This document shows positions 10,187-22,643 of a stretch of 64,000 nucleotides of DNA, in pieces (the first letter of the stretch is position 1; each line of letters starts with the position of its first letter). The notes beneath the pieces were generated by a model. That model was not told the DNA's origin, made no database searches, and worked only from the letters and a program-made list of their open reading frames with translations. The stretch lies in assembly GCA_015179025.1 (NCBI GenBank), contig WHUX01000142.1, forward strand, positions 1 through 64,000. Direction: 5' to 3'. The translations under genes and the position numbers were made by a program. The stretch is from Terfezia claveryi (Eukaryota; Ascomycota; Pezizomycetes; Pezizales; Pezizaceae).

Positions 10187-12863
10187 GTTCTACAACTTTA
10201 GGAACTTGGGCTACCTTCTCCGCTGGGGTGCTCTTCTCCTTTTCTTCCCTTTGTTTCTTCTGATTAGATGGACCCGGCTGCCCCATATATGTCCTCTTGT
10301 GCGTTGAGGGGACTGGTGCGTTTCGAGACCTCCAAGGATTCTTGCAGACTGCTGCCATGTGGCCTCTGCCTTGACAATTATAACAGACCGTGTTCCTATC
10401 CACAACCTTTCTTGCTTGTAACGGTCTTCCTGTCTGGTGGGTTCCTTCCCTCTACTTCTTAGGCCCTGTTGGGGGTGGAGATGATGTATTGCTTAAGCGT
10501 CCCCCTCCTGATTTGCTGACACTTGAAGGAACGGCCTTTTTATACCCTGCTTCTGTGAAGACCTCAATCTTCTTTCCTTTCCACTTCAGTCCGTCTCGTA
10601 CTAATCTGTCTGCCTCTGCCGCTGATCTGATCTCAATCTTCCAATCGTTGTACACTAGGCGGATATTATCTCTATCCCCCCACTTAATGTTTGAATTTTC
10701 CTTCCTCAAGGCTCCCTCAACTTCTTCCATGGACATTCCGACACTTCCAATCAGGAACCTAGCTACGACTCTAACTGTTGAGGCCCTTGAAATCCAACCT
10801 CTTTCTGCTGATTTCATCACCGGGATTGCCTGTTTTAAGAGCCATTCCAAGGCATCATATACCCTGATGTCACCTGGGACCTTCCCAAGTTTCTATAACG
10901 TCTCTTTGCCTGAGACTAACCGATCCACTTTGGCTTCCACCTTCCATTGTTTCCTTCTCAAGGTCCTAAGTTTTGCATTGAGGGCTGCCGTAACTCTCAT
11001 AACAGCCGCCGGGAGAGACTTCTCCATTGCCATAGTGATCTCGGCCTTATGATATATGGTGATCTCGATTTTCCAGTGTGTTTTGCCCTCTTTGAGACAA
11101 AAGCCTTCCTGTCCTACTACTTCTCCTGCTTCCTCCGCATTTTTCTGGGAGGCTCCTACCACCTCTTTGATCTTTGCAATTTGCTCCTTAATTGCTTTTT
11201 CTACCTCTTTACTTGTCGTTCCTCCTAAGCCAGATTCTAGCTCCGCGATACTGGCCTCTGCCTCTTCTTTTACCTTCCTTGCTAACTGATCTGCTTCATC
11301 TGCCGCCTTCTTTTTTAGGTTCATCTCCTGAAGAGCTTTCTTTCTAGCTGTTGCCATCTCTTCTTCCTTCTGGATCATTTCCTTCAGCGACTTCCTCTCC
11401 TCTGCTACTCTCTTTTTTTCCTTACTATCCCTTCTATCCTGTTCGATCTTAGCCTTCATCCTTTTTTCTACCTTATAATCCACAATACCAAGGTAGGTAA
11501 GGATTTTGGCTAGCCCTTCCTGCATCTCGTCCACCTTCCTAGTTAACTTACGGTTAACTTCCCTTTCCTTATTATGCAAAACTCTTTCGTAAATCTGTTT
11601 TGCATCCCAAGCTTTTCTGTAAACCGCATCCTTCTCTTTAACATCCTCAAGACCGAACTTGACTTCATCCATGATCAAGTCCCAGCCTTTACCTTGTCCC
11701 CCCTCCTGTGCAATCATATACCCCGCACTGACGATGTTTGCTTCCGCTGCTCTGACTGCCCTGAATAGATCTGGGGACTTCTTTCCCTTCACCTTTCCTG
11801 CATCAATCAGGGTTTCCTCATTCTTGATAATAATTAGGAGTTCCTCTGCTCGGTCCCTTCCTGAATATGGTTCCGCAAAGCTTCCTGCTCCGAGGTCATT
11901 CATCCCTGTGTCCCCCTCCTCATCCTCCGATCCCTCATCTTCATCTTCCTCTTCCTTTTCTGACTCCAACCCGTCCTCGTCCTCACATGTTTCTTTAGCC
12001 CTCTTCATCGCTTCTTTGACCATCTTCTCCGTCTTCTCTTTAGGCTCAGGTGGGGGAGCCCACCTGCTGTCCTCCATTTTCTTGAACGTTTCCTGGTCTA
12101 CTGGATTTCCGTTTATTGATAAAACTCTAGCTGGACTTCCTGGGGCTGGAGTAAAAGAGATCTCTAGTTTGCTGATATCTGCCTTCTTCTTTACCGAGGT
12201 CGGGGTGACTGCTGCTTGTACTGACTCAGTATCACTCAGCACCTCGTCTTCATCTTGGGAGTCCGGAATCGTAGATAACTCCAGTTTCCATAGCTTTTCC
12301 CTGGCCTTCCTAGCCTCCATTGACTTCTTCGGAGTCTTCATAACCCAGCTTCCCGATACTATTCTTCCTGTATCAGCCTGCTTTACCTTGCTGATAACTT
12401 TCTCAATGACTAGGTCATCCTCCTCTACCTCCTCAATCTCGAACTCGAATTCCCCCTCTTTCTCCAAAACCTCCTGAATCGCATAAGCCCCTGAAGCGAT
12501 ATTCAAGACTCTCTCCATAGCCTCCTCTGAATCCACTTTAATAGTCTCTACTTCATCCAACTCGAACCCTTGGGAGTCGCGGTCTAGGAATGTGGTCCAA
12601 AGAGCCAGGCCTTCATCATTTTCCGCCCCTTCCTCCCTAGCTTTGAGTAGAGTCCTTTCTATAGCTTTTGAAAGAACCTCCTTCTCATTCATCTTCTGGA
12701 ATTTTTCCAAGGCCTCCCATCCTTTGGCTTCATCTAAGACGAATTGTCTTTTCCTGATTACCTTCCCGTCTTCCCTTAATTCAATAACCAACTTGGACTT
12801 CCTCCCCCAATCAGTTACCGGTCCATATACCGGTAAACTCTCTTTTCCCTTTCCTCCAGCCAT
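10146..12863 (-). pseudogene. LINE ORF1: gag-like RNA-binding protein with coiled coil and CCHC knuckle, two in-frame stops
   Basis: The frame runs 906 codons from the ATG at 12863 and is broken only by TAG codons at 10895-10893 and 10454-10452. The first two thirds are highly charged, with acidic runs near 11930 and a long Lys/Glu/Ala coiled coil (about 11560-11150) suited to self-assembly. A globular region follows (about 10850-10560), then a zinc knuckle CYNCQGRGHMAAVC (about 10386-10345) that would bind the element RNA, and an acidic tail. Such proteins coat the RNA in the ribonucleoprotein used for target-primed reverse transcription. The frame is the same on both sides of each stop, so no indels are needed to explain the damage. 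Confidence 0.88.
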
Positions 12864-13341
12864 AAATAAAAACCCGGGGTGTTTTTGGTATTTTTTTGTG
12901 GGTATACTAAATAGAACGCCCTAATACGGAAAGCGCGCAACCAACTGGCTTCCTGTCTTGAGGAAAGCAGAACTCTACTAAGCCTAAAAGGCCTGCAGAG
13001 CCTCAGAAGCGCTAGCCTAACAAACCAATCAAACCTAGAAGAAGCTACCTCGCTTCCGGCCAATCGAAACTGGACACGGTTGCGCCGTAGGAATCCGCTG
13101 AAATCAATCGCCCAGGTAAACAAAACTTTTACCCTCGTGGGGATTTCGTAATTTGTATCGATAACTTATGAAAATTGGATATTCGAGCTCAGAGTCTCGA
13201 GCCGAATAGAATGCGCTTTTCGCCGAAATCGGAAGCCTTTTCGTTGTTTTGAACTCAGTACTCGTGTGCGCAACAACTTTGAGGCTTACCACTGTATTTG
13301 ATCCACTGTCATTTTGCAAGCTACCATTGAGACTAGTACCT

Positions 13342-14294
13342 AAATTAGTAGTAAGCACCCTAGTCTGGTTGGCACAAGCCCCCCCAAACGGAGTATGTAA
13401 ATTAGGCTAAACAGCACAAAGGCCCTTTGGGCGGGCTCACAGGACCGCCTCCGGGCAGTAGGGGATAATACAATTTGTAACCAGGCTACCAAATTGGGTC
13501 TTCTGTCCCGAATGGTTCAGCTAGACAAAGGGTAATCAATCCTCTTCAGATCTCTCCTAGCACCGGGTTAGCTACGGTAGGTATTTTCCGGTGACATCCC
13601 GATGTAGGTAGTAGTGTGAATGAGATATAGTACTCTTAACACGATTGAAGCTACCCATCAAAAAAATCGGCCTGGGCACGAGAATACTTTTATGTAACAT
13701 AAGGTAGCGAGTTCCATTTCATTATTGAAAGACTGCGAGCGGTAAGCATATCTCACGTATCCTTACTATGATGCAATTAGAGTGTAGGCGCATATAGGAA
13801 CAACACAGAATTTTGGGGGCTAGGGCGATTGAGTTTGCCCTTGAATGCTGTGCCCGATTCGACATGGAAAAGGGTGTTCGCGTGCCATGAAAAGGATCAA
13901 GCGTTTTGAACATTTACCAGTAAATATATTTATTATTACTTTTTAGCCACTTATAGGTAATGAATTTCGGTACCCAACTACCTAGGGACTAGGGAGGTGT
14001 CACTCCAGGTATGATATCCATGTACAGACCCCGACCTCAACGCCGTGTAATGCTGAGTGCAAGGTCTACCCAACGGTTAGCAAAGGAAGCTTCTATACAT
14101 GTGCTAGCTCTTTTAATATGGGATTTGGTTTGGAGATTAATGGCTGTTTCGTCGATCTCGATCTTGAGAACGGTTATAACTCCATCTATAGTAGTAGTTG
14201 TTGTTACGCCGTCAATTCCCGCATCCCTGCCCCCAGGAAACTTGCGAAAGTGTGAAATGCCTCTGTGCTAGGTTCATGGACACATTGTCGTTAC
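13342..14294. other. Intergenic, one short insertion copy at 13361-13375
   Basis: No gene is supported. TAGTCTGGTTGGCAC at 13361-13375 lies between AAGCACCC and AAGCCCCC, a 7/8 match to a flanking duplication. Confidence 0.45.
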
Positions 14295-14641
14295 CCTAAG
14301 GCAAGGGGCTGAAAAAGGTGAAGGATGGGGGAGAGGAATATACAGTGGATCTGGTCGAGACGTTCTTCTCGAACCTGGACCTAGTCTGAGGGTGCGGGGG
14401 TTGTTTCTGTTGTCTATAGAGGGGGCTGGAACGGGGCGTGGCCGCGGAAGTTATATTATATTCATGTCGGGGGGGTGTTATTTCTGCTCCGATTATTTCT
14501 TTGGCTCAGGAGGTAGGACGTTAATGTAGCCCGTTATTCCGAGGGCGTACCGAGTCTTTTAGGATGAGGCATCGGGGCCATCTCATAGCCGCTCATCAGA
14601 CGTATAGATTTCAAAAAAAAGAAAAAAAAACCTAAGGCAAG
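14295..14641 (+). mobile_element. 5'-truncated LINE 3' end with 11-bp target-site duplication
   Basis: CCTAAGGCAAG at 14295-14305 is repeated exactly at 14631-14641. Between them lie 325 bp that match the 3' end of the decayed LINE at 58.8-59.15 kb, including shared segments around AACGGGGCGTGG and CGAGTCTTT, and ending in an A-rich tail (14613-14630). Only non-coding 3' sequence is present. The length fits a typical dead-on-arrival target-primed insertion. Confidence 0.88.
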
Positions 14642-17600
14642 ATCGATGCCAAAACATAACATCACGTCAGTTATCCGAAGGCAATATGAGAAGCCTTCAC
14701 CTGCGTCATTATGGAGCGTTTAATGTTATAATTTACCAGTCGCAGAATCTCCTGAATATCATTCTCAACTGTAGGGGGTAGCATCATAAGGAATAAGGTA
14801 TACCAGAATATTAGTCCTAATTAGGTGGTTTTTTTTCCATGGAGCAAATACAGAACATACCACATTAGGTACCCTCATTCTTGCTACTGCACCTGTACTC
14901 CGTAGCATGCTTAGGAAGTCGTGCACACTATTGACGACATTCTGATGGCCGAGCCAGAATAAATTATCAAAACCCATGGATCCATTTACACTCATGCCAA
15001 AGAAACTACCAAATTTATTGGATGTGCGAGGAAATAATTGGCAAATCTTTACCTGCCCATGATAACTCTAGGTATTTATGCTAATGTCTCCCTCATTGGG
15101 ATCGTCGGCGTCAAATTGTGTTCATGTTTGGTGGATTTACACACCTTTTATTCAATCTCTACGTGCTTGCCGTAGTGTGGGAGCTTTATCCAAACAGACA
15201 GAGAGCGGAGCATGAGTCGAAGGTTTGTGAACGTTCGTGTAGGTATACCAAGCGTGCAATCGAATCAATTACATTATTCAGAGGATAACTGATGCCTGTA
15301 GTTCTCTTCATGAGGGTCTAATCGGGCTATTGAGGGTTAACGTCAACGTCGACGTCAACCTCACCGGGCCCTCAAATACCTATCAGCCCGCAGTAACGAG
15401 TCTACTGGAGCTGACATGGGTTATGCTTCCAACGACTTATCATTCACATACTAGTAGGTGAGAATATAACTACATGCGGAATCAATCTTACACCCGAGAT
15501 AAGTGGGCTTAGCAAAGAGAGCACGCTAGAGAGACTCCACAAATGAGTGCGTATATTCCGATCTGGGGAGAAAAATGGGAGTAGTCACCAACTAAAGGTA
15601 ACCCATTAAATCAGACCTTATAGATATATAGAGTTTATGCTGTAATATGCTTGAGAATACTCGCCGGAATGATTTCGAGACCCAACGGCTGCACTTTCTA
15701 TATATCAATATTCTAGGCCCTCGAGATGGGGCCCCGCAAGGGCTTTCGCCTACGAGCTGTATATATCGCCACTATAGCTCTGGGTCCTTGAGCTAATGGC
15801 GATCTGATCATAAACGAACAATGGAATATGTGTTCCTAGGCATAGTTTATCAATATGAGGGTAATTTCCACCGGAGTAGTCTAAGTTCCGCTTGCCACTA
15901 GCAAAGGTCTGATTAAACCGCCTGATCTGACAATGAAGACCCCACTATAGCAACCATCTGAGGATGCAACAGATCTCAGTGGAGAGACTCATTCTCAGAT
16001 TATGTGGTAACAGGGAAGACCAAGTCTGCATCATGGCAAAAGACCTTCCAATCTAGGAACCCTTCCGATGATATCGATATAATGTACATAGGAGGTGCTA
16101 CCCGGCGTCGCGAAACTGCGGCAATAATCGTTAAAGCGCTGGGAGCAATGGTGAAACAGAAAAATCTAGTCCCTTCTAGGAAATTATTTGACCTTTCCAA
16201 TAAATCCTCCTCATGGGAGTAATAATAAATTAAAACCGAGGGGCTTACTTTGATTGATGCTTCTTACGGCCGCGGAACGAATACTTCAAGCGGTATAAGG
16301 CCTAATTGCAAGGGTTGTATCCCATGCTATACTCAAGGGGAGCGAACGATAATGGGAAAACTACACAGAGTTCACCGTCCAAGCTGTTGGCTAGGTTGTC
16401 AGGAGGTGTTATGAGTGGTTCCGTAGCGGCGATCTGCCGGTATGTAGGTACCGAGTAGTACCTGAGGTAATGTGCACAGGTGTGTTGAGGGTAGCTAGTA
16501 GCTATAGGCAAATCTCATAGCATACCCCTTTAATAGCATGCATAGCATTTTTCCGGCCCCGGCCCTGGCGAGTGGTGAGATTTGGACCTGCATATGCAAA
16601 TATACGGGAGTGGCATTGGGGCTGACTTTTGAAAATTTGCGGATCTACGGCATGTGGGAATTCAGGCTTCTATCTCATCTACAACAATCCTACTGGTATC
16701 TATGATGGACACTACTATAGATTCTACTCCTATCGGTCCTGCTCTACAACAGAGACTACACTCCAAATCAGTCCGCCATCGAGAGATTGATGCAACAGAG
16801 AGCGAGCATTTTCAGTTGCACAAGCACATCCAGAGGCAATGCAATGCAGCAGGAGTTGGCACAGTGGTGGTTAAATTCAAGAAACAAACAAACAATCAAC
16901 TGTACTTTGAGTGTTTTATCTGTTCAGATACCTAGTATACTATATAATACTTAACCGGTCATGCCTTAAGCCGCTTGCCGGTTACTGATTTTAGAAAAAG
17001 ATAAATATAATACTAATGTAATATTTAGGGGAGTTAGGAGAGCAGTGGGGCTAGGGAGGTTAGAGGGGTTAGGAGGTGCAGCGGCATAGTGGAGGGACAA
17101 TGTGTAGGTAGCTTGTTTTAAAATTACCTCTCTACTTCATTAATCCGACATCATTACCCATGTCCACGTGACTCCACACAATACCTCTTTAAATGCATAA
17201 CTCCTCTAATAGCCTAACAGCCTCCGGCCCCGACGTAATGCATGCTAATATAGAAGTTTGCCTGTAGTCCTTCAGTCACAGGCCCCGTGAATGGGTTCAT
17301 GACCTAGGTAAATATAGCAAGAATATCTATAAAGTGAGCTTCACGGCTTCACAGGATCTCCACTGGACACTGTCTCGACTCTCGTGGCTACAAAGAAAAT
17401 GGTACTTACATATAGCGTGAAATCCTTTTCATGGAGCTTGAGGCTCTGGGGCTGGGCTGCAATGTGCACCCATCTCACCCGCACATATCTCAAGCAATTG
17501 TGGATACAGGTCCTGTACCAAATGTTATTGTTTCGTGTGGAACGGGTTGAGTCTCAAGTCCCGAGAATGAATTCATCGATGGACTTACTTTATATCATCC

Positions 17601-18557
17601 TCTCATTGCAGAAATGTAAACTGCAAGTATTTGTGGGGAAGCTAGGCCGCGGAAAGCATTAAAGGCCTGAACTCGAGGTGGGTATATATAGCTGACCGTT
17701 TGCCTTGTGTGATTATAAGTAGGGATGGACCCTTGCCCTTCATAAGGAGTATGTGACTTCCCTGTGAAACTGCTTGTAATTAACATCATGATCAGGTAGT
17801 TGGTATGGAAGCAGCGTAGGAAACGTACGGTAACCAAGTCCGGAAGGGCATGCACACCACTAGAATCCCCGGCCTCATATATACTAAGTAATCTCCATAT
17901 CATGATAGGTACATGTCCTTAAGTGGCAGTAGTTACCTACTGCTAGATGTAAAGGTAGTTGACAAAGATATTAATGGATAGAAGTCATGATTAATCTCAG
18001 ATGCACAATTGTCAATATAAGGCAATAGCCATGAGAGGTGAAAAGCTGTAATTATTATTAATCAAGCTAAGAAGTACAATCCTTCCCACATTCCTATATA
18101 TCCCATAATGCAATCTCCGAGTACAAGTATTCCAGTTTAGAAACTTAATGAGATATATTGAGAATAAAAGATGGCAGGAAAAATAGAAATCAATCACAAA
18201 GAGAGAAAACCCTTGAAGATGCTCAAGTACGGCAGGGAGATATTGGTGGGCATTGAGTTATGATACTGTCTACCTATCGGCAATGTACTAAATGGAAACT
18301 AGAGATAGCTGACGAGTGCGAGCGTACAGCTCAGAAGAAGGACAAGGAGGAACACTTTGAAGAATTGAAACCAAGTAGGTGAATTCCGAGAGAAATTTGC
18401 TGCCCATTTGTTATCTCATAAATATTACATCGCCCTGTCCTTCCGCATGTTCCATCTAGTCTCAAAAGACCTTAATTAGCGATAGCAGAATAGGTTATGT
18501 GTGTAAGTGAGAAGACTTACCAAGCTATAGCCACTGTGTATCCCTGATATGCCTTGT
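14642..18557. other. Gene-poor region, no supported gene
   Basis: Open frames here are short and without recognizable motifs; the longest run, 16654-16935 (93 codons), has no domain I know. Palindromic GTCAACGTCGACGTCAAC-type sequence lies near 15340-15360. I see no RNA gene or clear transposon remnant. Confidence 0.4.
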
Positions 18558-18710
18558 CTATTTCGAGCCCTTCTTGGCTGCCTTCTCGGCAGCTGGTTTT
18601 GGAACCTCCTTCTTCTCACTGGCCGCCTTCTTAGTAGCTTCAGGCTTTGTAGCAGCGGGCTTTTTGGCATCCTTAGCAGGAGCCTTTGTGTCGATTTTCT
18701 TCGCAGGCAT
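18558..18710 (-). CDS. Small Lys/Ala/Pro-rich basic protein (50 aa)
   Basis: From the ATG at 18710 the frame encodes a strongly basic, Lys/Ala/Pro-rich peptide of repeating K-K-P-A and E-A-T-K-K-A type blocks ending AAKKGSK, reminiscent of histone H1 tails or nucleolar proteins. Local GC content is clearly higher than the flanks, and TATATA sequence (about 18834-18842) lies about 125 bp upstream, which supports real coding. The frame is open further upstream, but that part is AT-rich and unlike the basic domain. A donor-like GTAAGT downstream (about 18519) leaves a second exon possible. The function is unknown. Confidence 0.5.
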   Translation of the reverse strand: MPAKKIDTKAPAKDAKKPAATKPEATKKAASEKKEVPKPAAEKAAKKGSK

Positions 18711-21700
18711 GTTGTTTGGAGGTTCGATAGGAAGAATCTTTTGGGGTTTTGAATGGAGAACTCGCGTATATGGTGAATCGCTGGATAACGAGAGGGGAAT
18801 AATGAAGGAGAGAAAGAGGGGAAGGATGTGGGCATATATACATTTATACTGACGTTGTTTGTGATTTGCAGCCACCCCGGCTAAGAACGGATACTCATTG
18901 AAAGAGCTCCGATAGATATTGACTGGAAGCTTCGATTGGGGGTGCTAGAGAATAATGCAGTCGGGAATCACCAATCCAAATTCCTAACATACTCGTAAGT
19001 GGCACGAGATCATAGTACAGCTCGCAATGGTCCACCATCTCCAATATAATGCCTCATGTGCAAAGTCAAAATGCACCGTGCCGCTTAATATTAAAACCTG
19101 AAAGATTAATGATTCCTCCAGCGATTACGCAGTGCATGTACCTACCTAACAATGGGGATCCTCAATCTTCACTACTCATGATTTAGAGTGCCACAGTAGT
19201 AGAATGGCTCATGAGCTTAATTTCAGAAGCTTGCCTTGATATTAGAATTGTAGGTGTACATCGGCCTTTGATAGTCTCCTGCCCAGACCCTCGTAGAGGT
19301 CTTTGAGGCCTCTTGTTATCGAAAAGCTAAGAAGAAGTATGTGTCTATGCTCGCTCAGAGAGAAATCCATTATACCATCATTATATTGAGAGCTAGATAT
19401 AAATCGAGGCACGAGAACACCTAGAGGCTCCGCTCGATGCGGTGCTTTCTCTCAATTACTCCAATACCAATAGCTAGACGTTTAAATACCTGTGGTGCAT
19501 CCCGGAGCCAGTTACCGTACGTGAAGAACTCGCTATCGGAAAGTAGTAGCTTTTATCTGGTACACCCTTCGTCGGCTGTTTCGTTTGTGAAGTATAGCAC
19601 TCCTCGAACACTCACTTTGATTCCGCCTGAGTCTGCTGAAATAATTTGGTCGTTATGAGTTTAGAGACTTTGATTGTGATACACCCAAAACCAGACTTTC
19701 CCAAAACATAGACTGTACTTCGCGTTTAGTATCGCAGACTTGTAAATTCAGTGACGCGAATTCTGAGTATAAATTCTTTAAAATAGAATTTTAGACCCCG
19801 TCGAATTGTTTGCCATGCTACCATCTAGTATACACAGTCAAAGAAGCAAATTAGTTCGTCATACAGCCTCGTTGATTTTCATGCCGGTCAATTAGACACC
19901 CGATATCAACGCATGTAACACACCACAATGGCAACCGACATGTAGTCTATATGCGATAAGCATCCAAAAGGTGCACCAGTGCCGAACCAAGCTTAGCTCG
20001 CATCTAAATATGCATTATACGAACACAAATAGGAGAATTAGCTCAGATAGAAAACCATTCGCAGTGAAACATGGGCTCTCCCGACGGGTTCTCCTTGCGG
20101 CTGTTACTAAGTAACGCTGGCCTTTCTTCTAGTTTTACAGGAGCCCCAGCAGTACGAATACTAGATGAGTCACAGCTGCGTATGCAATAATAATAGAGAG
20201 AGTAATGGGGTAGGCGTCGACAGTGCATTGGGGAAAGTTATAACGCACCCCCATGCATTATATGCAGTGCCAGTGCGAGCGTCCGCTATTTCTGTCGAGA
20301 CATACAGTAGTGTAATCGATGCATAAAAAGGGGTGCGTGAAGACTTTCCCCTACGCATTGGATGTATGGGCCTCAGGTAAAGAGTCGATTCTCTATGCGT
20401 AGAATATACTGGAAGCCCTCAAACCCCTAGGTGGAACCTAATATAATTTTTTATTGCAATCAACTGTGCTGTGCTGTAGATCTAACATGCATGAGATAAA
20501 TACTTGGGAGGCCTGTGCTCGAAAAACTTAGAAACAAATACTAGTAGTGGTGATTGCATGTTGGGAGTTAGTCTGCAATCTTATTACTTAGTTCTAAAGG
20601 GGAGTAGCATTCTGCTTCCACTAGGACATTATGCTGATTGATGCATTATTCAAAACCTAGATATTGGTCTCTAAATAAATAGAAGAGACAGCGCAAAGGT
20701 ACGTATTTTTTGGGGCAGGGAGGTTTACTTCAAGTCCCGGCCCTAAACATCTTGAAACATAAAAGTTGCCTACTTCTCATACATCATGTGGAAAACTGTT
20801 AAATGAGGAACATAATTTCCATATTCGGGAGTTATCTGCTGGCATATATATCCATGTTTGGGTTGCCTCATAGTACTTGCTGGAATTAACCAAACATATG
20901 CAGGCCTCCAAATATTTCAAATTAGACACAGCATTAATTCGGAGCTACATACCTTCCATTGCCGACTGATGGTACGAGTTACGCCGACCAAGATTCTGGA
21001 CTTCGTGACTCGAAAGTGGTAATATATATATATGGACCGGTCTATACCGGAAGGACTAGATTCCGCAACACCAGTCGGCACGAGACTAAGACCAGTCCAT
21101 TGAGGAATTGAAACCTTTAAGAAGTAGTCCGTAGGAATTTTTCTTCTTCATTGCAACAGAACAATACTGTTCAACGCAACATACTCCGCACTCCGCGACA
21201 TTACCAGCACACTATGATATTACCAGCATACCGTGATACTCCCGCTTACCATAATGTCAGTTGCAGAAGTTGATGGCGGTATTGGATTGGATCAGTTTCA
21301 CCTCCTAGGTTCCGCTCCAACTCGAAGTGCAATTAAACACTACCTAGTACTGCGCGTCTATTTCAAGTACATGATGACTAACAAGGACTAGGTATACCTA
21401 AGTAGGTATCGCAAAATGAAAGCATGTCACCGAGACCCAAACTTGAAGGTCCCAGCAGGTAATTGGCCAGCAGTTAAGCTGCCATGGAAGGCATTTAATG
21501 AATATGAGCGGCGCAATGATGCACGTATTTTATCGCTGGCAAAAATACTGATGGGAAATGAGAGGTTTTGGAGCATGATGTATTTATGTTATCGCACATG
21601 TTCATGATACTTTACTGCATGTAGGAAAGAACAAGACCTATAGTACTATTATTGTGAGGTATCATGGAATTTCTCGTAGTGAAGTATGAGTTTTTGAATT

Positions 21701-22140
21701 GAACAAGTAGAGCTTTGAGCAGCGGAGGTTTGAGCTTTTGTTATGTATTAAAAAATAGACTTAGTTTTCATTCAATTTACCTTCATACATTGCCCACCCC
21801 GAACAACCCTGCGACTCCGCAACAGACCAGAACATATACATATCTTCACAAAAAGCGTTAAATGTGGGCCTTACAGCCTCAAGAGGTATCCAAGTGCTTC
21901 TCAGGTACCCTATACTATGAAATTCCACTCACAGCCATACGCATGGTCATGACATTCAGCCCATTCACAACATCCGTTTTGACCGTCCTTTTGTTGTCCT
22001 GTTCTCTGTACTTTTCAGAAGACCCTCAAAAGGGCGCTACCTAGGCCATGAATGACTTAGGTTTCCTGATGTCCTTTTGCTTCTGTCCTTTTGCAGTTTT
22101 TGGAAGTCAATCTCGAAACATTTATGGTCCTTCTCAACTG
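18711..22140. other. Intergenic, no supported gene
   Basis: No coding segment with recognizable features was found. A sequence CCGCAACAGACCAGAACATATA near 21818 resembles one inside the decayed LINE at 58.56 kb, so a further LINE scrap may lie there. Confidence 0.35.
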
Positions 22141-22643
22141 TACTTTCTACTTAATTTTTTTTTTTTTTTTTTTAAATACTTGTTACTCCTATGCTGCCCC
22201 GTCTGGGGGCCATGAGGAGCCACCCAGAAGCCTGGTGGTTTCAAGGTTAGGGCAAGTTAATCTGCCAGAACCACGAAAAAACTAAATACACGTGCTGAGG
22301 AATATCATGTGAACTGAGATGGAAGTGAGCTGACAAAAGGACTCGTGAATTGGGCTGTAACTTGGAAAAGTGTAACTGAGTAAGATGAACTGGATAGATA
22401 ATAGAAAATTGGAGAATGACCGAAAAACTAGATGAACTCGTAAAATAATCTCTTAAAAAAGGCCTCCGTGGCAGCTCTCCTCACCCTCCTTTCTCCACTC
22501 CGGCTTGTCCAGATTCTCCCAACTCCTTTTCTCCCCTAGTAGGGCCCTCCGGAGGTGAGTAAACCGTGGGCAGTCGAAGACAATGTGCTCCCCTGTCTCT
22601 GAGGGGAAACCGCATGCACAACTTGCGGATACTTTCTACTTAA
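22141..22643 (-). mobile_element. 5'-truncated LINE with 14-bp target-site duplication and zinc-finger end of ORF2
   Basis: TACTTTCTACTTAA at 22141-22154 is repeated exactly at 22630-22643. The 475 bp between them read on the minus strand as the last about 60 codons of a LINE ORF2, with a CACGFPSETGEHIVFDCP zinc-binding motif, then a stop near 22455, a 3' UTR and a poly(A) tail seen as T residues from 22155. It belongs to a different family from the 6-13 kb LINE, whose C-terminus differs. The coding part has no stop, suggesting a young insertion. Confidence 0.88.

Larger units (their letters stand above)
6253..13341 (-). mobile_element. Near full-length Tad-like non-LTR retrotransposon (LINE) with 12-bp target-site duplication
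   Basis: AGACTAGTACCT occurs at 6252-6263 and again at 13330-13341, and the minus-strand element between them ends in a poly(A) tail seen as 19 T residues at 6263-6281. The element is about 7.07 kb: a 5' leader (13329-12864), ORF1 (12863-10146), ORF2 (10186-6476) and a 3' UTR of about 200 bp. Domain order is gag-like coiled coil, CCHC knuckle, endonuclease, reverse transcriptase, RNase H and a C-terminal zinc-binding region, as in fungal Tad/CgT1-type LINEs. Both ORFs are collinear with no frameshift, and only six in-frame stops disable them. Intact flanking duplication and low decay mark a recent insertion. Confidence 0.93.

Noticed and set aside
11659..12477. Ser/Phe-rich plus-strand frame of 272 codons
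   Set aside because: Antisense shadow of the charged coiled coil of LINE ORF1.
14380..14392. CCTAGTCTGAGGG as another copy of the short insertion
   Set aside because: It is part of the LINE 3' UTR, matched by CATCTGGTCTGAG in the 58.9-kb LINE copy.
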